Assembly: GCA_000212915.1 (NCBI GenBank)
Contig: CM001167.1
Location: 1,790,780 to 1,854,779, forward strand
Direction: 5' to 3'
Source: Bacteroides coprosuis DSM 18011
Lineage (GTDB): Bacteria > Bacteroidota > Bacteroidia > Bacteroidales > Bacteroidaceae
Length of the DNA stretch: 64,000 bases
Part shown: in pieces, positions 63,958 through 64,000 of the stretch
How positions within the stretch are numbered: position 1 is the first letter of the stretch
How the letters are laid out: each line of letters starts with the position of its first letter
Notes under the pieces: generated by a model
Database searches by the model: none
What the model saw: the letters and a program-made list of their open reading frames with translations, nothing else
Told to the model about the DNA's origin: nothing
Program-made: the position numbers and the translations under genes

Positions 63958-64000
63958 GCTTCAATCTCCTTTACTATAGCATCAATATCAGTGCGAAGCT
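63954..64000 (-). CDS. hsdM: Type I restriction enzyme, M subunit, last 14 codons
   Basis: The frame runs off the window edge and encodes ...[14 protein letters not shown] before a TGA that overlaps the hsdS ATG (63954-63957). The short helical, acidic C terminus and the position directly before hsdS support HsdM, but only this end is visible. Confidence 0.75.
   Translation of the reverse strand, partial: LRTDIDAIVKEIEA

Overview
The window reads as a chromosomal segment of a low-GC member of the Bacteroidales, probably Bacteroides or a close relative. The signs are a SusC/SusD pair with a surface lipoprotein and periplasmic glycosidases, a HU-related protein followed by a tiny 'smalltalk' type ORF, DUF4465 and BACON domains, and many promoters that fit the Bacteroidetes pattern TTTG-N19-21-TAnnTTTG. 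All names rest on reading motifs by eye; no database search was run.

Layout. 0-6 kb: the end of a YegS/DagK-like lipid kinase, a sensor kinase/response regulator pair facing a PAP2 phosphatase, then aspS with a GtrA-like membrane protein. 6-11.3 kb: an orphan protein, a HU-like gene with a 34-residue ORF behind it, pheT and a YebC-family gene. 11.3-17 kb: a DUF4465 lipoprotein, a small Cys-rich protein, a cobalamin riboswitch with no gene behind it, a GT8 glycosyltransferase, a quinone reductase-like flavoprotein and two related orphan proteins. 17-32.4 kb: a polysaccharide utilization locus for beta-glucan (beta-1,3 most likely), made of a membrane-spanning sensor/HTH regulator divergent from susC-susD-surface lipoprotein-GH16-GH3-GH3. 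GH16 would cut the glucan at the surface, SusCD import the oligomers, and the GH3 enzymes release glucose in the periplasm.

32.4-36.1 kb: a cupin lipoprotein, a GNAT acetyltransferase and a BrnQ transporter. 36.5-43.7 kb: a sparse stretch of very small membrane proteins, a third member of the orphan family and a KAP-like P-loop NTPase, separated by long AT-rich gaps. 44-50 kb: thiamine thiazole genes. A separate thiS-thiG pair with no THI box comes first, followed by a TPP riboswitch and thiS-tenI/thiE-like-thiE-thiG-thiH-thiF; thiC is not in the window. 49.9-50.3 kb: four tandem tRNA-Arg(ACG) genes on the minus strand. 50.4-57.6 kb: a patatin/outer-membrane-barrel protein, htpG and clpC. 58-64 kb: a decayed MBL-hydrolase fragment, an AAA ATPase, and a type I restriction-modification locus (hsdR, hsdS, end of hsdM).

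The observations most worth a second look are: (1) the orphan cobalamin riboswitch, which has its own promoter, an intact kissing-loop module, three further perfect hairpins and a terminator but no convincing ORF, so it looks like a B12-controlled small RNA; (2) a 13-bp motif dispersed at three intergenic sites in inverted and direct arrangement with 20-22 bp spacing; (3) the duplicated 102-bp central repeats with ELTA repeats in hsdS; (4) the small-membrane-protein/KAP region; (5) the duplicated thiS-thiG.
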